This document shows positions 1 to 10,559 of a stretch of 64,000 nt of DNA, piece by piece. The notes beneath the pieces were generated by a model. The model worked only from the letters and a program-made list of their open reading frames with translations. It did not search any database and was not told the origin of the DNA. Within the stretch, counting starts at the first letter, position 1. Every line of letters begins with the position of its first letter. The stretch is from Leishmania donovani (Eukaryota; Euglenozoa; Kinetoplastea; Trypanosomatida; Trypanosomatidae): contig NC_018262.1 in assembly GCF_000227135.1 (NCBI RefSeq), positions 305,572-369,571 on the forward strand, read 5' to 3'. Position numbers and translations under genes: made by a program.

Positions 1-1074
1 GCGTGGCAGGAGTCGGCATGCGGGCAGGCAGACAGTGGCACAACCGATGGCGACACCACGGCGAGCAAAGGCGACGGCGACGTAGCCGCTCTCCTATTCG
101 TCACGGAGGCGACAAGCGTGCCCTCAAAGGCGGCCGTCGCACAAGCCTTGCAGACCCTGCAAGCCTTCTCCAGCCTCCTGAAGCGTCTCCTAGGTATCGT
201 GAGCACATCCGATGTGGCGATGGAGGTGTACAACGCCCACCGCGCGATTGCCAACCCCGTTCGAAGCGAGCTGCTCAAGGTCGCCATCTACGTGCTGCGA
301 GCCCAGGTCCAACTGGCGCTCTTCGCTCTGACACGCGCCGCCACGACCGGCCGGCACCGCTACCATCGAGATGTTCAGCAGCGTGTGCGCACCGTGTACA
401 CATCGCTGCAGCATCAGCTCTTCTCTCTCACCTCTCCAGTCGTGCAGCAGGAAAGCCTTGTGAACTACATGGTACGCAGCACCACGCTACTGCAGCTGTT
501 TGGTGGCTGGGCGTCGGTGCTGCCGCGCGAGGTAGCGACCAATGTCAGTGACGGCGCGGAGCCGAACCTAGAATACAGCGTTCACAACGCACAGGTGCGG
601 TGGCTGGCGCAGACCCAACTCTGCCCAGCGACGCTGCTACGCGAGTGTGTGGTGCCGTTGCTCGGGCTAGGACTGCGGGCGAAGCCGATCTCCGAGAAGA
701 TCTCGCTCATTGCCTTTCAGGTGGCGGGGGTTGTGGTGCAACAGCTGGAGGAGCGCCGCCAAGAGCTGGCCACGCCGGTTCGAGCGAACGCATCGACGGC
801 GAAGAAAGACGATGAAGCACCGCTAGGGAAGAAGCGCTCACGCTCTGCGGCGGCGGTGGCCGCAGCTAACGACGGCGACGAAGCGGATGCGGCTGCTGGT
901 CGTGTGCCTTTGGATGAGGTGCTCGTGACACTCAAGACACAGCTTGCCAGCATCCACGAGGCTCGCCGCGATCAGCAAGTGACGCAGAACACAAAGAAGG
1001 CGCTGAAGCGCAGCCATCGCCAGATGGAGCGGGAGGAACGCAAGCAGATGCAGCAGTCCCGCCGCAGCGCTTAG
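1..1074 (+). CDS. Hypothetical protein, 5' end outside window
   Basis: The frame is open from base 1 to a TAG at 1072-1074, giving 357 visible residues with no ATG that must be the start, so the gene is cut by the window edge. An N-terminal low-complexity stretch is followed from about residue 40 by a helical, Leu/Val/Ala-rich region. The C-terminal quarter is charged: a Lys/Arg patch (KKRSRS, possible nuclear localisation signal), an acidic spacer, then a strongly basic tail (KKALKRSHRQ and following). No catalytic motif is visible. The basic tail would suit a nucleolar or RNA-associated protein, but that is inference. Third-position GC is high, as in the other genes here. Confidence 0.8.
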   Translation, partial: AWQESACGQADSGTTDGDTTASKGDGDVAALLFVTEATSVPSKAAVAQALQTLQAFSSLLKRLLGIVSTSDVAMEVYNAHRAIANPVRSELLKVAIYVLRAQVQLALFALTRAATTGRHRYHRDVQQRVRTVYTSLQHQLFSLTSPVVQQESLVNYMVRSTTLLQLFGGWASVLPREVATNVSDGAEPNLEYSVHNAQVRWLAQTQLCPATLLRECVVPLLGLGLRAKPISEKISLIAFQVAGVVVQQLEERRQELATPVRANASTAKKDDEAPLGKKRSRSAAAVAAANDGDEADAAAGRVPLDEVLVTLKTQLASIHEARRDQQVTQNTKKALKRSHRQMEREERKQMQQSRRSA

Positions 1075-2627
1075 TGCCTCCTCCACAAGCGAAAAGAGGG
1101 TAAAGTGACGCACGTATTGGTGCATCAACGCATCCAGTGCTGCTCTTCGTGCTTGTTGGCGACAGCGCTTCGCCGACGGACGTGCTCCCTCACGGCTTCG
1201 CGCCTCCCTCGCTCTCCCTACTAGCGCACCAGCAAGCAAGCAGGAAAGGGTAGTGCGCGCAAACAGGCCTGCGTGCAGAGAGGGAGGAAGGGGTCGGGTT
1301 CAGGAAGTGCATGTTGTGGAACGCGTGCCTCCACCAGACCATCCCGCGGCGTTTTCACGTCCAGCGCCATCGCTGTGTCTCCCTTGCTTTGTTTTTCCCC
1401 CTCCGGTTTGGGTGTATGAATTTGTGTCCGTGCTGCTTCGCCTTTTTTGGTGGTGTTGGAGAGCTGGAATGGGCTCGGTGCGGACTCGAAGAATGGCAAG
1501 TGCCCTCCCTCTCTGTCTCTCTCGTGTATGTTTAACATCTAATCGCGTAATGCACATTAAGAAGGCGCGTTTGGCTGCACGGCGGGTGCGCTCCTCGGCT
1601 CACAACCGACAAACAACGACAACGCATACAAGACCGCTCCCCCACCCCACCCCTCTTGCCGAGGAAGAACTCCTGCTTCATTGCCCTTCAGTCCAGCGTA
1701 CCCAATGAGTGCAGGTCTGCGGGCCACGCCAGACAACACGAAAGAGGGTGGGTGTTGAGATCACGAGAGTAAGCGCCTTCACGGGCTGGTCTGCTTCCCT
1801 CTCTCTCCACCCCCCCTTCCCGCCCCACGCCCCTGACTCATACACGCATCAAATACAAATGTGTTGTTGTTTGGTCCATTCGCCCCCCCCCCTCCCTTCT
1901 CTCTCTTCAGGTACTCTCTCGGAGGCACCGGTGATTGCCAGAACGGAGTCATTAGACTGCCTACAGCGGGCTCCGTTACCGCGTCACCATCGCCGTATCC
2001 TCCTCCACACACCGGCTGCAGGTGCACGTTTGCACCGCACAGCGCGGTGGGCAGCAACACGGAGCAAAGGCAAACCGAGAAAGGACGGGCGATATCGACA
2101 CAAGAAAAAGGGACAACTGGAGCTTCACAGCGCTGGCGGCGAGTGCACGTCCGCTGAGTACGTGTCTGTGGCGCTCCCTGCGCGTATACCGCGGCAGTTT
2201 CATTGGCCTCGTCGTTGGTTTGGGGTGGTGACTCAGCGCTCCCATCAAGTCGTTTGTCTGCTTTTTAGCCCCTGTGCGTGTGTGCGTGTGCGGTTTTGGT
2301 GGTGGTGGTGGCGGCCCTCTTCCATAGATCACGGTATCTGGTGTTCTTGTTTTTTCTCTCTGCTCTCATCGTTTGGTGTTGTGCTCCGCGTGTCTGCCGG
2401 TGGGCGTGGCTTTGATTCCTTCCCCTTCCCACCCGCACGCAGATACACAAGAGCACCGCCGCCGTGCCTATTCCCGAGTGAGTCACTCGCCCAGGCGGAG
2501 GAAGCAAGCCTATACCGCGTATATCTCTGTCTTCCTCCCCTCCCCCCTACACCGGTTGTCACGTTCAGCAGCTCGTGGGCTCACTCGATTCTTTCTTGAA
2601 GGGCGTGGGAAGGGGGCGCGGGGCAAA
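1075..2627. other. Intergenic region / UTRs, no gene seen
   Basis: This stretch holds several C/T-rich tracts (about 1370-1410, 1795-1835, 1885-1910 and 2525-2560) and no ATG-started frame with coding-like composition. It should contain the 3' UTR of the upstream gene and the trans-splice acceptor and 5' UTR of the gene starting at 2628. The exact AG acceptor cannot be fixed by eye. A longer frame entering from 2373 has no ATG before 2628. Confidence 0.6.
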
Positions 2628-5600
2628 ATGCCAGCAAAGAAGCTGAGTTCAGCGGCAAAGGTGTCTAGCACGGCGACGCATCCCCCTCGCCGGCGCACCT
2701 CAGGACTACTGGGCGGCAGCACAAATGACAGTGAACAGGGAGGGAGCGCGGCATCACTGCCATCCACGGCGACGGGCGTCGCGCAGCCTCTGAAGAGAAG
2801 CGGCATCAAATCGCGTAACTCTATCAACTACACCTCCTTCAGCGCGCAGCAAGCGGCCGCGGTGACCAGCAGCGGCGATGCCCATGCACCCCACGTCCGC
2901 ACGAAAGTACCGGTAGCCACCGCCAAGGCGGCCTCTGGACGACCTCGAGCGGTCGCTGTCATCCCGGCGAATCACACAACACCACCGCCGCCTGCCGCTC
3001 GTGAATCGGTGCCGTCCCCGCCTAATCCTGCCGCTGCAGCGGCGGTGCAGAATGCACCACCTCTGGGCAGCAGCTCCACCACGACGACAGCCGGTGCTGT
3101 TCGCCGAGCACGTTTTGGCATCCACACCCCGAGTGTCACCGCCCCATCCGCTGCCGTAGACCCACCCGGGGCCTCACCCGCAGCCCAGAACGGCAGCCCC
3201 AAGACGAGTTTGCCTACCCTTTCGACGGGCCCTCCGTCGCTCCCAACAGCCAAGCGTGTCACCCACCACACTGACGTCGACATTAATCGCACTGTTGTGT
3301 CACCGGCTTCGGTTGGCTCTTGGGCAGCAAAACTTCAGCCCAGATGCAGCTTTCCAGCAAGCGGACCGCGTCGTCTATCCTCCTCGTCCTCCCATGCTAT
3401 CAAGGCCACGAGCAGCGCGCCAGCTGCAGCAGCGACCCCGTCAACGGCGGCCTCTGAGGCCGCTGCTGCCGAGGCCGACCCCAGAGAGGCACCGGCTGCG
3501 CGCCAGTATGCTAGCGCACTCCTGGCCGTCGCCTCGAAGCCGAACGGGCAGTCGAAGAGCGCCGCAGATCCGTCAACGGACTCCACAGCGGCGCCGGGAA
3601 CTTCATCATCTGTGGCACAGGCTTCCCTCGAGTCAAGAGGTCAGTCCTTGAGTGTTATGGGCAAGAAGAAAGTGATGCGTCGTGCAAGTGCCGGGACGGC
3701 CACGAGTCGGCCACCGAGCACCGCCACATCACGGCGGCCCTCTGTCAGCTGCATCGCCACGGCTGACAGCACGGCCGCCGCAACGCGCGACTCGTCTGTT
3801 TTATATCCTCAGCCGCAGAGCAGCTGCAGCGCAGCGCCTACGTTGGACGCGGAGAGTGCACCCTCGACGGCGCTGAACACAGCGCGCACGGCCGGGCCGG
3901 CGGCTGTCAAGACGCCAACGAACGCCGGCAGCGCGGTGTCTGCGGGCACCGCCACCCCCCTCCCTCGTGGTCCTGTCGTCTCGGAGGAGTGGGCGCGCAG
4001 CATCATCAAGCCCGGGGACGAAAATCTCCTGTACCGGGCAACGGCGGCAGCGACGACATACTCTGGCTTTGCTTGCACGCCCTCCGGTATTAGCATAAGC
4101 GGCGGCGCGGCAAGCGCGGCCTGGCAAGCGAGCGCCGCGCGAAGCTCGATAAACGACACGCAGCTGCGTCGTGCCCAGGAGACGGTGCTCCGGCTACGGA
4201 ACGCCGAAACACCCACGCCGAGGTGGCGCAGCACCAAGGCCGCGTCAGTGGGTGCTGGCAGCGCCGTCTCGGTAGCGTCTGGTGGTTCTGGCTCTCGATT
4301 TGGCTCCACCGTGAAGCGAAGCGGAACTCGCCTTCAGCGCCGCCGACAGGAGGATGAAGACCGGCAAAGGTCGCTCATGGAGACAATGGCGATGCCAGCA
4401 GGCGAGAACGGGGGGAGCGTGAGTGGCGGACGCGCGTCGAACCCCGGTACCGCGGCTGGCTCCGCCTCCCCGACGCCGTCGCGCATTTCAGAGGCCTCCA
4501 CCAACACAATGATGAGGGGTGGCGGTCGCCTCAGCGGCGGTAGTGCACGTCCCCTGCTCGAGCAGCTGCCTGGCGGCGCGTCCGTGCCGGTGGACATCAT
4601 GGGTCAGCGGCGCTCGCCGTCTCTGAAGCTTTTTGCGAAGCCGTCGCCGCGGACGTTTTCAACGCCGAGCCCTCGCGGCAGCACCGGTGCGCCGGGGCTA
4701 AAAACCACATTTGGCGTCAGCAACGGGCCATATTACGCGGGCAACGAGGAACTCACGAGGCTGACGTGGGTGCGCGAAGAGATGTTGCGCGCCCTGATGC
4801 AATCTGCCGCACCGCCGGCGGCGTCCGCGGTGACGAGAGAAAACAGCGCCGCTGCTGCAGCCCCCTCGATGCCGAGCCCGAAAGATGGAAGCGACGCAAA
4901 CGCTCTGGAAGGCTCCGCGTCGTCGGTGCTGACGATGCACTTCGATCCGCAGGTAGGCGAGACGGCTCCGGTGTCGCCGGCGTTCTCATCTGCGGGAAAG
5001 CGACCACGACAGCGTGTGTATAGCGTCGACCTACGCGGCGCCACGGGCAGCGACGAGTCAGCGCCGCCTAAGCAGTCGCCGGCAGCCGACGTAACGCAGC
5101 CACGTGGGCGGTTGGCTGGCAGCGGCACCACTCCCCTTCTCGCCTCTTCTATTCGCCAGAAGCCTGGCAACTCTGTCTTCGTTTCTCGTCCAGCGCCACC
5201 AGGCTCCCCCGTGCGAGTGGGCGTTACTCCGGGCCCCACCTCGGCCCGCCCCACCTTGGACTCTAGTGCATTCGCGTCTGGCGCTCCGCCCGCTGCCCCA
5301 GCGGCTGCTGCTCGCCAGCAGCGGCGTACAGCCGTGACGGTGGCGATGTGTAGCCTTCAATCCCCCAACACGCTCGCCGAGCGGGTGCGGCTGGAGCTCG
5401 TGCGGCAAGAGCAGCAACAGCCTGCCGCGGTTCGTACCGGGCAGATGCAAGCGGCAGCACCTTCATCAGCTCCCGCAGCGAATCAGCGTCCCAAGGCCAC
5501 TCCTCTCGACGCAGCCACGCGGCTCCTCCTCCTTGACCCACTCTTCCCTCTCATTAGCGAGGAGAACTATCAGCGGCTCGTGCTGCAAAACGACGAGTAC

Positions 5601-7268
5601 ACAACTCGCAAGGCGCTGCTGGCCCACATAGGCGCGACACCGCCGCCGCCGTCCTCGGCGTCGCTTCTCTACGAGTCGCCGTCCCCAGTGCCGCCTCTTG
5701 ACGTGGACAAGAAGCCGCGCAGATCAGGGGCTGAGGTGCCACCTGCAGCGCGAGCGTTGGAGATGGATCTTGCAGAGGCCGACGAAGCGGCGCCCTCGCG
5801 GTCGCTGACGGCGGCGGCACTGACGTCCACTCCAGCTGCTGCAGCAGCGGCGCCTCCGTCCCCCTCCGCGTCCCCTCCCAACGCTGCAACCATCGGCAGC
5901 ACCCCGCTTCGTCGGCCATCCGTGCAGTACGGCGGTCCTGCCTTGTACGCCACCTTTTCGCCTTCTCGCGTTCCTTCGCCGTCCCCCACGGCCTCAGGTC
6001 TCACTTCGCCCACTGCCGGTCCCGCGGTGGGACTCGGCGGCGCCACGTCCTCTGCACGGGACGGCAAGCTGCTCGTCAATGCCGTGATGCCGACTGAGAA
6101 GTCGGGATCCATTAAGTCACTGGCGGTAGGCGGCGTGTGGTACGCGGCTAGCCCGATGTCGGAGATCACGGGGCAGAGCACCGCCCAACTCCCCCTCAAC
6201 GCGAGTCTTCTAGTGAGCGTCGGCGGTAGTGGTGCGCTAGGTGGGACCGGCAACTCTCCGATTCGCATGCGCTCCACCAGCCCCACGGCAAGCTGCTCAT
6301 CTTCGAGAAACGCCACTCGCCGCGGCTCGTTGCTTCGAAGCGTGCAGCAGCACCTCCAGCCCCAGGCAGCAACGGCAGCCACGCCCAGCCGCAGCGACAG
6401 CACCGGCGACGAAGTCAGCACCGCTTCCGACGAGGCGGTTGACGTGGCTGAAGTCGAGCTTTGCAAGGCGCTGCCGCGCTGGGGCCCGTTCCGCACCCCC
6501 CACGCCGCGGCGTCGTCCGATTCCGATGTTGTCGAGCAGGAGTGCGCCACCAAGCCAGGCACCATCGCAGGAGACACCACCACCGGCGCAGCCATGGCCA
6601 CTGCACCTCGCAAGACGAAGAAGTCCGCGCACGGAGAAGCATCCCCGGTGGTATCGCCGACAGGGTCGACACCGAGCCCGCTCTCCATGGCGCCGGCCCT
6701 CTCGCTCGCCATGGCGGAGGAGCTGCAGGCGTACGTGCACGTCTTTCTCAAGCGCTACCGCAACGTTGACGCGGTAACGGCGAAGGAGATGGGGCCTGTC
6801 CCGGAGACGCCGCTGGCGTTGCAGCGCGCGATTCGCCGCAGCCTCCGCTTATCGGCCGGGGATAGAGCGAATGCGGCGGACGACAAGGACGCAGTGGAGC
6901 TGGAGGATTCCCTGGACGACGGCAGCTACCACAGTCAAAACGTGCAGTACGTGCTGGATCTCTTGGGATCGCTGCTGCAGTCAGAAACCTCCTTTTGTGA
7001 GGACGACGCGGCACGAGCGGCAAGTGGTGCGCATCCGTGGACTGCTGCAGCGCAGCGACACACAAAAAAGCGAGCCACGGGCGCCCAGCTTATTGCGGCG
7101 GTGATGGGACGGCCCGCCTCGTCGTCTGGTGAGATCACGGCAGGCGGTGCTGTGCCGAAGCACACCAGAAGTGTCGCCGCTCGATCCGCTGCGGTGCGGC
7201 CAGCGTTGAAGCTACGTGACCCTGAGCTGCGTGCCGTAGAACTCATGTTCGTCAACGACGCACCGTAG
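2628..7268 (+). CDS. Large low-complexity hypothetical protein (1546 aa)
   Basis: The first in-frame ATG is at 2628 and the stop is TAG at 7266-7268. The upstream extension of the frame has no Met. Most of the protein is Ser/Ala/Pro/Thr-rich and probably disordered, with many Arg-Ser-Pro type sites suited to proline-directed phosphorylation. Two stretches look more ordered: one near residues 690-760 around a Trp-containing segment (TRLTWVREEM), and a helical region around residues 1360-1450 near the C-terminus (EELQAYVHVFLKRYRN and onward). A short basic/acidic helix (RRRQEDEDRQR) lies near residue 570. No known domain is recognisable. A cytoskeletal or scaffold role is possible for such proteins in trypanosomatids but is not shown here. 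Confidence 0.85.
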   Translation: MPAKKLSSAAKVSSTATHPPRRRTSGLLGGSTNDSEQGGSAASLPSTATGVAQPLKRSGIKSRNSINYTSFSAQQAAAVTSSGDAHAPHVRTKVPVATAKAASGRPRAVAVIPANHTTPPPPAARESVPSPPNPAAAAAVQNAPPLGSSSTTTTAGAVRRARFGIHTPSVTAPSAAVDPPGASPAAQNGSPKTSLPTLSTGPPSLPTAKRVTHHTDVDINRTVVSPASVGSWAAKLQPRCSFPASGPRRLSSSSSHAIKATSSAPAAAATPSTAASEAAAAEADPREAPAARQYASALLAVASKPNGQSKSAADPSTDSTAAPGTSSSVAQASLESRGQSLSVMGKKKVMRRASAGTATSRPPSTATSRRPSVSCIATADSTAAATRDSSVLYPQPQSSCSAAPTLDAESAPSTALNTARTAGPAAVKTPTNAGSAVSAGTATPLPRGPVVSEEWARSIIKPGDENLLYRATAAATTYSGFACTPSGISISGGAASAAWQASAARSSINDTQLRRAQETVLRLRNAETPTPRWRSTKAASVGAGSAVSVASGGSGSRFGSTVKRSGTRLQRRRQEDEDRQRSLMETMAMPAGENGGSVSGGRASNPGTAAGSASPTPSRISEASTNTMMRGGGRLSGGSARPLLEQLPGGASVPVDIMGQRRSPSLKLFAKPSPRTFSTPSPRGSTGAPGLKTTFGVSNGPYYAGNEELTRLTWVREEMLRALMQSAAPPAASAVTRENSAAAAAPSMPSPKDGSDANALEGSASSVLTMHFDPQVGETAPVSPAFSSAGKRPRQRVYSVDLRGATGSDESAPPKQSPAADVTQPRGRLAGSGTTPLLASSIRQKPGNSVFVSRPAPPGSPVRVGVTPGPTSARPTLDSSAFASGAPPAAPAAAARQQRRTAVTVAMCSLQSPNTLAERVRLELVRQEQQQPAAVRTGQMQAAAPSSAPAANQRPKATPLDAATRLLLLDPLFPLISEENYQRLVLQNDEYTTRKALLAHIGATPPPPSSASLLYESPSPVPPLDVDKKPRRSGAEVPPAARALEMDLAEADEAAPSRSLTAAALTSTPAAAAAAPPSPSASPPNAATIGSTPLRRPSVQYGGPALYATFSPSRVPSPSPTASGLTSPTAGPAVGLGGATSSARDGKLLVNAVMPTEKSGSIKSLAVGGVWYAASPMSEITGQSTAQLPLNASLLVSVGGSGALGGTGNSPIRMRSTSPTASCSSSRNATRRGSLLRSVQQHLQPQAATAATPSRSDSTGDEVSTASDEAVDVAEVELCKALPRWGPFRTPHAAASSDSDVVEQECATKPGTIAGDTTTGAAMATAPRKTKKSAHGEASPVVSPTGSTPSPLSMAPALSLAMAEELQAYVHVFLKRYRNVDAVTAKEMGPVPETPLALQRAIRRSLRLSAGDRANAADDKDAVELEDSLDDGSYHSQNVQYVLDLLGSLLQSETSFCEDDAARAASGAHPWTAAAQRHTKKRATGAQLIAAVMGRPASSSGEITAGGAVPKHTRSVAARSAAVRPALKLRDPELRAVELMFVNDAP

Positions 7269-7802
7269 GAACGCGCAGACGCCGAGGGGGGCACTTGATG
7301 AAGGCAGAGGGGGCATCGTGCAGAGGACGGATGCCGTGGAGACGTCCATTCGCACATAAGCACACATACACAGGCACATGCGCGCGTGTGAGCGTTCGAC
7401 TTTTTAGACTACATGAATGTGACAGCTACGTAAACAAAGAAAAATAAAACCATGGAACGAAGAGGGTCGTTCGCCACCACGCGCGCGCGGAGAAGCGCTG
7501 TCTATCCTCCTCCCCCTCCCTGCCCCATCGCTCGCACTTCGTCGGAAAGTCGCTTCTATCGATGGTGCTCACAGCACACAGACACAGAGAGAGGGAAGCA
7601 AGAGAGAAATGCAGTGCACACTTGGCTGCGCCCCTCTCCTTTTTCCTTCCCCTCCTGAAAAAAAATGTCACCTTTTAGTCACTCCACACCCCGTCGCGCT
7701 TCCTCCCGCATCCGCACAAGCATTGGCAATCCCCACCCATGATGAGCGACTTCAGTTCGTGAGAGAGCGTCTTGTCGGTGCGTTTCTTGTCCTCCACCCC
7801 TT
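7269..7802. other. Intergenic region / UTRs, no gene seen
   Basis: An A-rich segment at 7435-7450 is followed by C/T-rich tracts (7500-7530, 7630-7660) consistent with a trans-splice signal for the TPR gene at 7803. No coding-like frame was seen. Confidence 0.55.
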
Positions 7803-9905
7803 ATGCCTCCACGCGTCCCGTCCGTCGCAGCTCGTTCCGCTGCGTGCTCGTCACTGTGGACGGCTCGCCTCGGTGCGACGTGGTACAACCGCCACACGCA
7901 CACCGCTGTTCTGCGTGTCCGCGACAACAGCGGCTTGCGCACCTGCAGCACCTCGGCAGTGGCCACTCAGCGCCGCTTTCTCGGCCCTCGCCAGTACTCA
8001 CCGAAGGGCTACCGTGAGGCTGCCGGGCGTGCACCAATGACGTTCGAGTTTGGCGAGGAGTGCAACAACCTCGCCAGGGCTGCGCATCAGACGAAGAACT
8101 ACGGCGACGCCATCAGCCTGTACGATAGGGCGCTGGCAATGCGCCGCGAGAAGTACGGGCCAATCCACAAGAAGTGCGCAACGACGCTGCACAACATCGG
8201 CCGTGTTTTTATCGACATGAAGGAGTATGGCGCCGCCGAGAACGCCTTCACAGAGGCGGCCGCCATCTACGAGCAAGTGGAGGGGGACAAGTCACTCGAG
8301 TACGCGGAGTCGCTGGAGCTGCTCGCGTTCTGCTACACGCACCTCAAGTTCCTTGATGAGGCGGAAAAGGCCTTCAAGGATAGCATTCGTATCTTTCGGG
8401 ATCAGTGCTACAACTACGGCAACAACTCGTGGCTGCCAGACGATAAGACACCGCCGGCGGAGCCGAACAAGCACCCGCTCTCGTCGGCAGCTCACGCTCT
8501 AGCCGACTGCGCGGCGCTCTTCCTGTTCCGCCGCCAGGAGCACCAAGCTGTCGCCTTCCTCGAGGAGGCGCTTGAGATACGCCGCTTCCTGTACAGCCGC
8601 CACGTCAAGTTCCGCCCAATGATTGCGCAGACGCTCAACAAGCTCTGTGAACTCAAGAAGTCACTCGACGACGCCGTCGGCGCGGAGATGTGCATCAACG
8701 AATGCTTGGAGATCTGCATCGAGACACTCGGGCGGGATCACCCGGCGACGGCGCAGGCGACGAGCAGCAAGGCAGGACTGCTCGCCGCCAAGAAGCAGTT
8801 CCGCGACGCCTTACGGCTCTACGAGGAGAGTACGCGCACGTACGCCGTGGCGCTCGGCAAGGACGCGCCGCTGTTTGGGCAGGAGCTGATGAAACTCGGC
8901 CGCTGCCAGGAGCTATGCAACGACGTCGTCAACGCTGAAAAAACGTTCCGGCGCGGCGTTGAGATCATCAAGAACGGGTTTGGTCCGAACAGCCTCCAGC
9001 TGGCGGAGGCGAACACTTTCTATGGATCGTTACTGGCCCGAAGGCTCGATATCGACCAAGCCGTCGGCATGTTCCGCGACGCCATCCGGATTCGCAAGAG
9101 TGCGGACAAGCATGATCCGCAGTTGGCGTACCTATACCAGAAGATCGGGGATGCCTACGCGATGCGGCGGGAGCCACACGCGGAGGCATACTTCCTCCTT
9201 GCTGTGGATGCCTTTAAGCAGAACGCCACGATTGAGCCGCTGCAGCGCACATACATGACGGACGTTTTGGATGACCTGGGGCTCTTCTACCTTGACTTTC
9301 AGCACTACGAAAAGGCGGAGAAGTGCTTCAAGGAGGCTCTTGACACCCGCATCGAGATGCTCGGCGAGAATCACGCCACGGTGGCGTACTCGTACAGCAA
9401 CTTCGCGCTCCTGTACCTGCAGCGGCAGGACTACGCCAACTGCGAGAAAATGGCGGAGGCGGCGCTGAACATGTACGGCAAGACCGCCCGCTCCAACGTG
9501 CTTGCTCAGGCCGACGTGCACACGACGCTGGGTCAGTGCTACCACCAGCAGAGCCAGTTTGTCAAGGCCCTGGAGATGCACGAGAAGGCGCTCAACGTAC
9601 GTCGCACGCGCGGCGACACGACAGAGACGGCCGTGGCGGAGTCGCTGAATCAAATCGCGCGCGTCTATGTCACGATGAAGCGCTACGGCAAGGCGTACCG
9701 CCACGTCAAGGAGGCCCGGCGGCTTGTTTGGCAGTTCAACGTGGAAATCACGCAGCCGCTGCGCAACGAAATCGTCAAGACGGAGCAGATGATTCCACCT
9801 ATGGAAGAGTGGACGAACGAGGAGCGGGCTGAGGCACAGGTGATGATCGGGGACGGTAGCAGCGCTGCCGCCGCCAGCGCGGCCCCGACCGCCACCGGCG
9901 CCTGA
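7803..9905 (+). CDS. TPR-repeat protein, kinesin-light-chain-like, probably mitochondrial
   Basis: The ATG at 7803 opens 700 residues ending in TGA. Residues 1-60 are rich in Arg, Ser and Ala with almost no acidic residues, as expected of a mitochondrial presequence. From about residue 80 to 640 there are roughly thirteen tetratricopeptide repeats of the 42-residue kinesin-light-chain spacing. The pattern A-x-x-x-x-x-L-G-x-x-Y followed by Y-x-x-A-E-x-x-F-x-x-A-L recurs, with LG-x-x-HP/H-x-x-T links between repeats. The tail is Ala-rich. TPR arrays form superhelical protein-binding scaffolds. The partner is unknown, and mitochondrial location is inferred only from the N-terminus. Confidence 0.9.
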   Translation: MPPRVPSVAARSAACSSLWTARLGATWYNRHTHTAVLRVRDNSGLRTCSTSAVATQRRFLGPRQYSPKGYREAAGRAPMTFEFGEECNNLARAAHQTKNYGDAISLYDRALAMRREKYGPIHKKCATTLHNIGRVFIDMKEYGAAENAFTEAAAIYEQVEGDKSLEYAESLELLAFCYTHLKFLDEAEKAFKDSIRIFRDQCYNYGNNSWLPDDKTPPAEPNKHPLSSAAHALADCAALFLFRRQEHQAVAFLEEALEIRRFLYSRHVKFRPMIAQTLNKLCELKKSLDDAVGAEMCINECLEICIETLGRDHPATAQATSSKAGLLAAKKQFRDALRLYEESTRTYAVALGKDAPLFGQELMKLGRCQELCNDVVNAEKTFRRGVEIIKNGFGPNSLQLAEANTFYGSLLARRLDIDQAVGMFRDAIRIRKSADKHDPQLAYLYQKIGDAYAMRREPHAEAYFLLAVDAFKQNATIEPLQRTYMTDVLDDLGLFYLDFQHYEKAEKCFKEALDTRIEMLGENHATVAYSYSNFALLYLQRQDYANCEKMAEAALNMYGKTARSNVLAQADVHTTLGQCYHQQSQFVKALEMHEKALNVRRTRGDTTETAVAESLNQIARVYVTMKRYGKAYRHVKEARRLVWQFNVEITQPLRNEIVKTEQMIPPMEEWTNEERAEAQVMIGDGSSAAAASAAPTATGA

Positions 9906-10225
9906 ACAAGTGGGGTTCGACGGAGGTGGTGTCCAACAAGGCGCGCAAGGTGGTGTCTCTCCATTTTGCTCGAAAACGGTGGGAAGAGACAAATAGGGGG
10001 ATGGAGGATGTATTCCTCCCTGACTTCCTTATCCCCCCCCCCTCTTTCACGTGTGTGTGTGTGCTCTCTCTCTCCGCGCTCTGACACCGTCGCGCACGCG
10101 CACGCGCACACATCTGTGCTGAGGAAGCGCGAAAGGACAAAGCCAAAGAAGCAGTGGCGTTGTCTCTTCTGCAGGACAGCGCCTTCCCACAAGGAGATGA
10201 TGTCAGCATGAGCAGGGAGGAGTGG

Positions 10226-10226
10226 C

Positions 10227-10257
<31 letters not shown>
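10226..10257. repeat. GT dinucleotide microsatellite
   Basis: An almost pure GT run with one TT interruption, in the spacer ahead of the V-ATPase D gene. Confidence 0.9.
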
Positions 10258-10483
10258 CAAGAAAGCAAAAGAGTCCATGCAATCTCGGATGTCTCTGCTC
10301 ATGCCTTCAAACTCTCTCTCTCTCCCCCCTCTTTCTCGCCAAACTCGGCCCTGGGCCGCGTGTACTGCCTGCCCCTGTCGCGGCGCATCCTCTTCCCCTG
10401 GATTTTTCTTCTTTGGTCGTCGAGCACGACTCCCCCAAAAGAGCTGCCCTGCGCATCTGCGTTACTAGTCCTGCAAGGGAGGT

Positions 10484-10513
10484 CACTCTCTCTCTCCTCG
10501 TCTCCTTCTCCAG
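10484..10513 (+). promoter_or_regulatory. Probable trans-splice acceptor for V-ATPase D
   Basis: A long TC tract (TCTCTCTCTCCTCGTCTCC and onward) ends in CAG at 10511-10513, followed by only 46 bases to the ATG at 10560. This is the standard kinetoplastid arrangement of polypyrimidine tract, AG acceptor and short 5' UTR. Confidence 0.6.
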
Positions 10514-10559
10514 ACTTTCGACTCAACGTCTCACCGCTAGTGCTGCGCGTTCCTTCATA

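Larger units (their letters stand above)
9906..10559. other. Intergenic region with GT repeat and splice signal
   Basis: It contains C-rich and CT-rich tracts, a GT dinucleotide run (10226-10257) and a pyrimidine tract leading to the AG at 10512-10513 just before the V-ATPase D start. No gene was seen; the frame that reads through the GT run into V-ATPase D lacks a credible ATG. Confidence 0.6.

Noticed and set aside
5669..6751. 360-codon minus-strand frame inside the 1546-residue gene
   Set aside because: It is the reverse complement of GC-rich coding sequence; minus-strand frames this long are common opposite GC3-biased genes, and no other minus-strand gene exists in the window.
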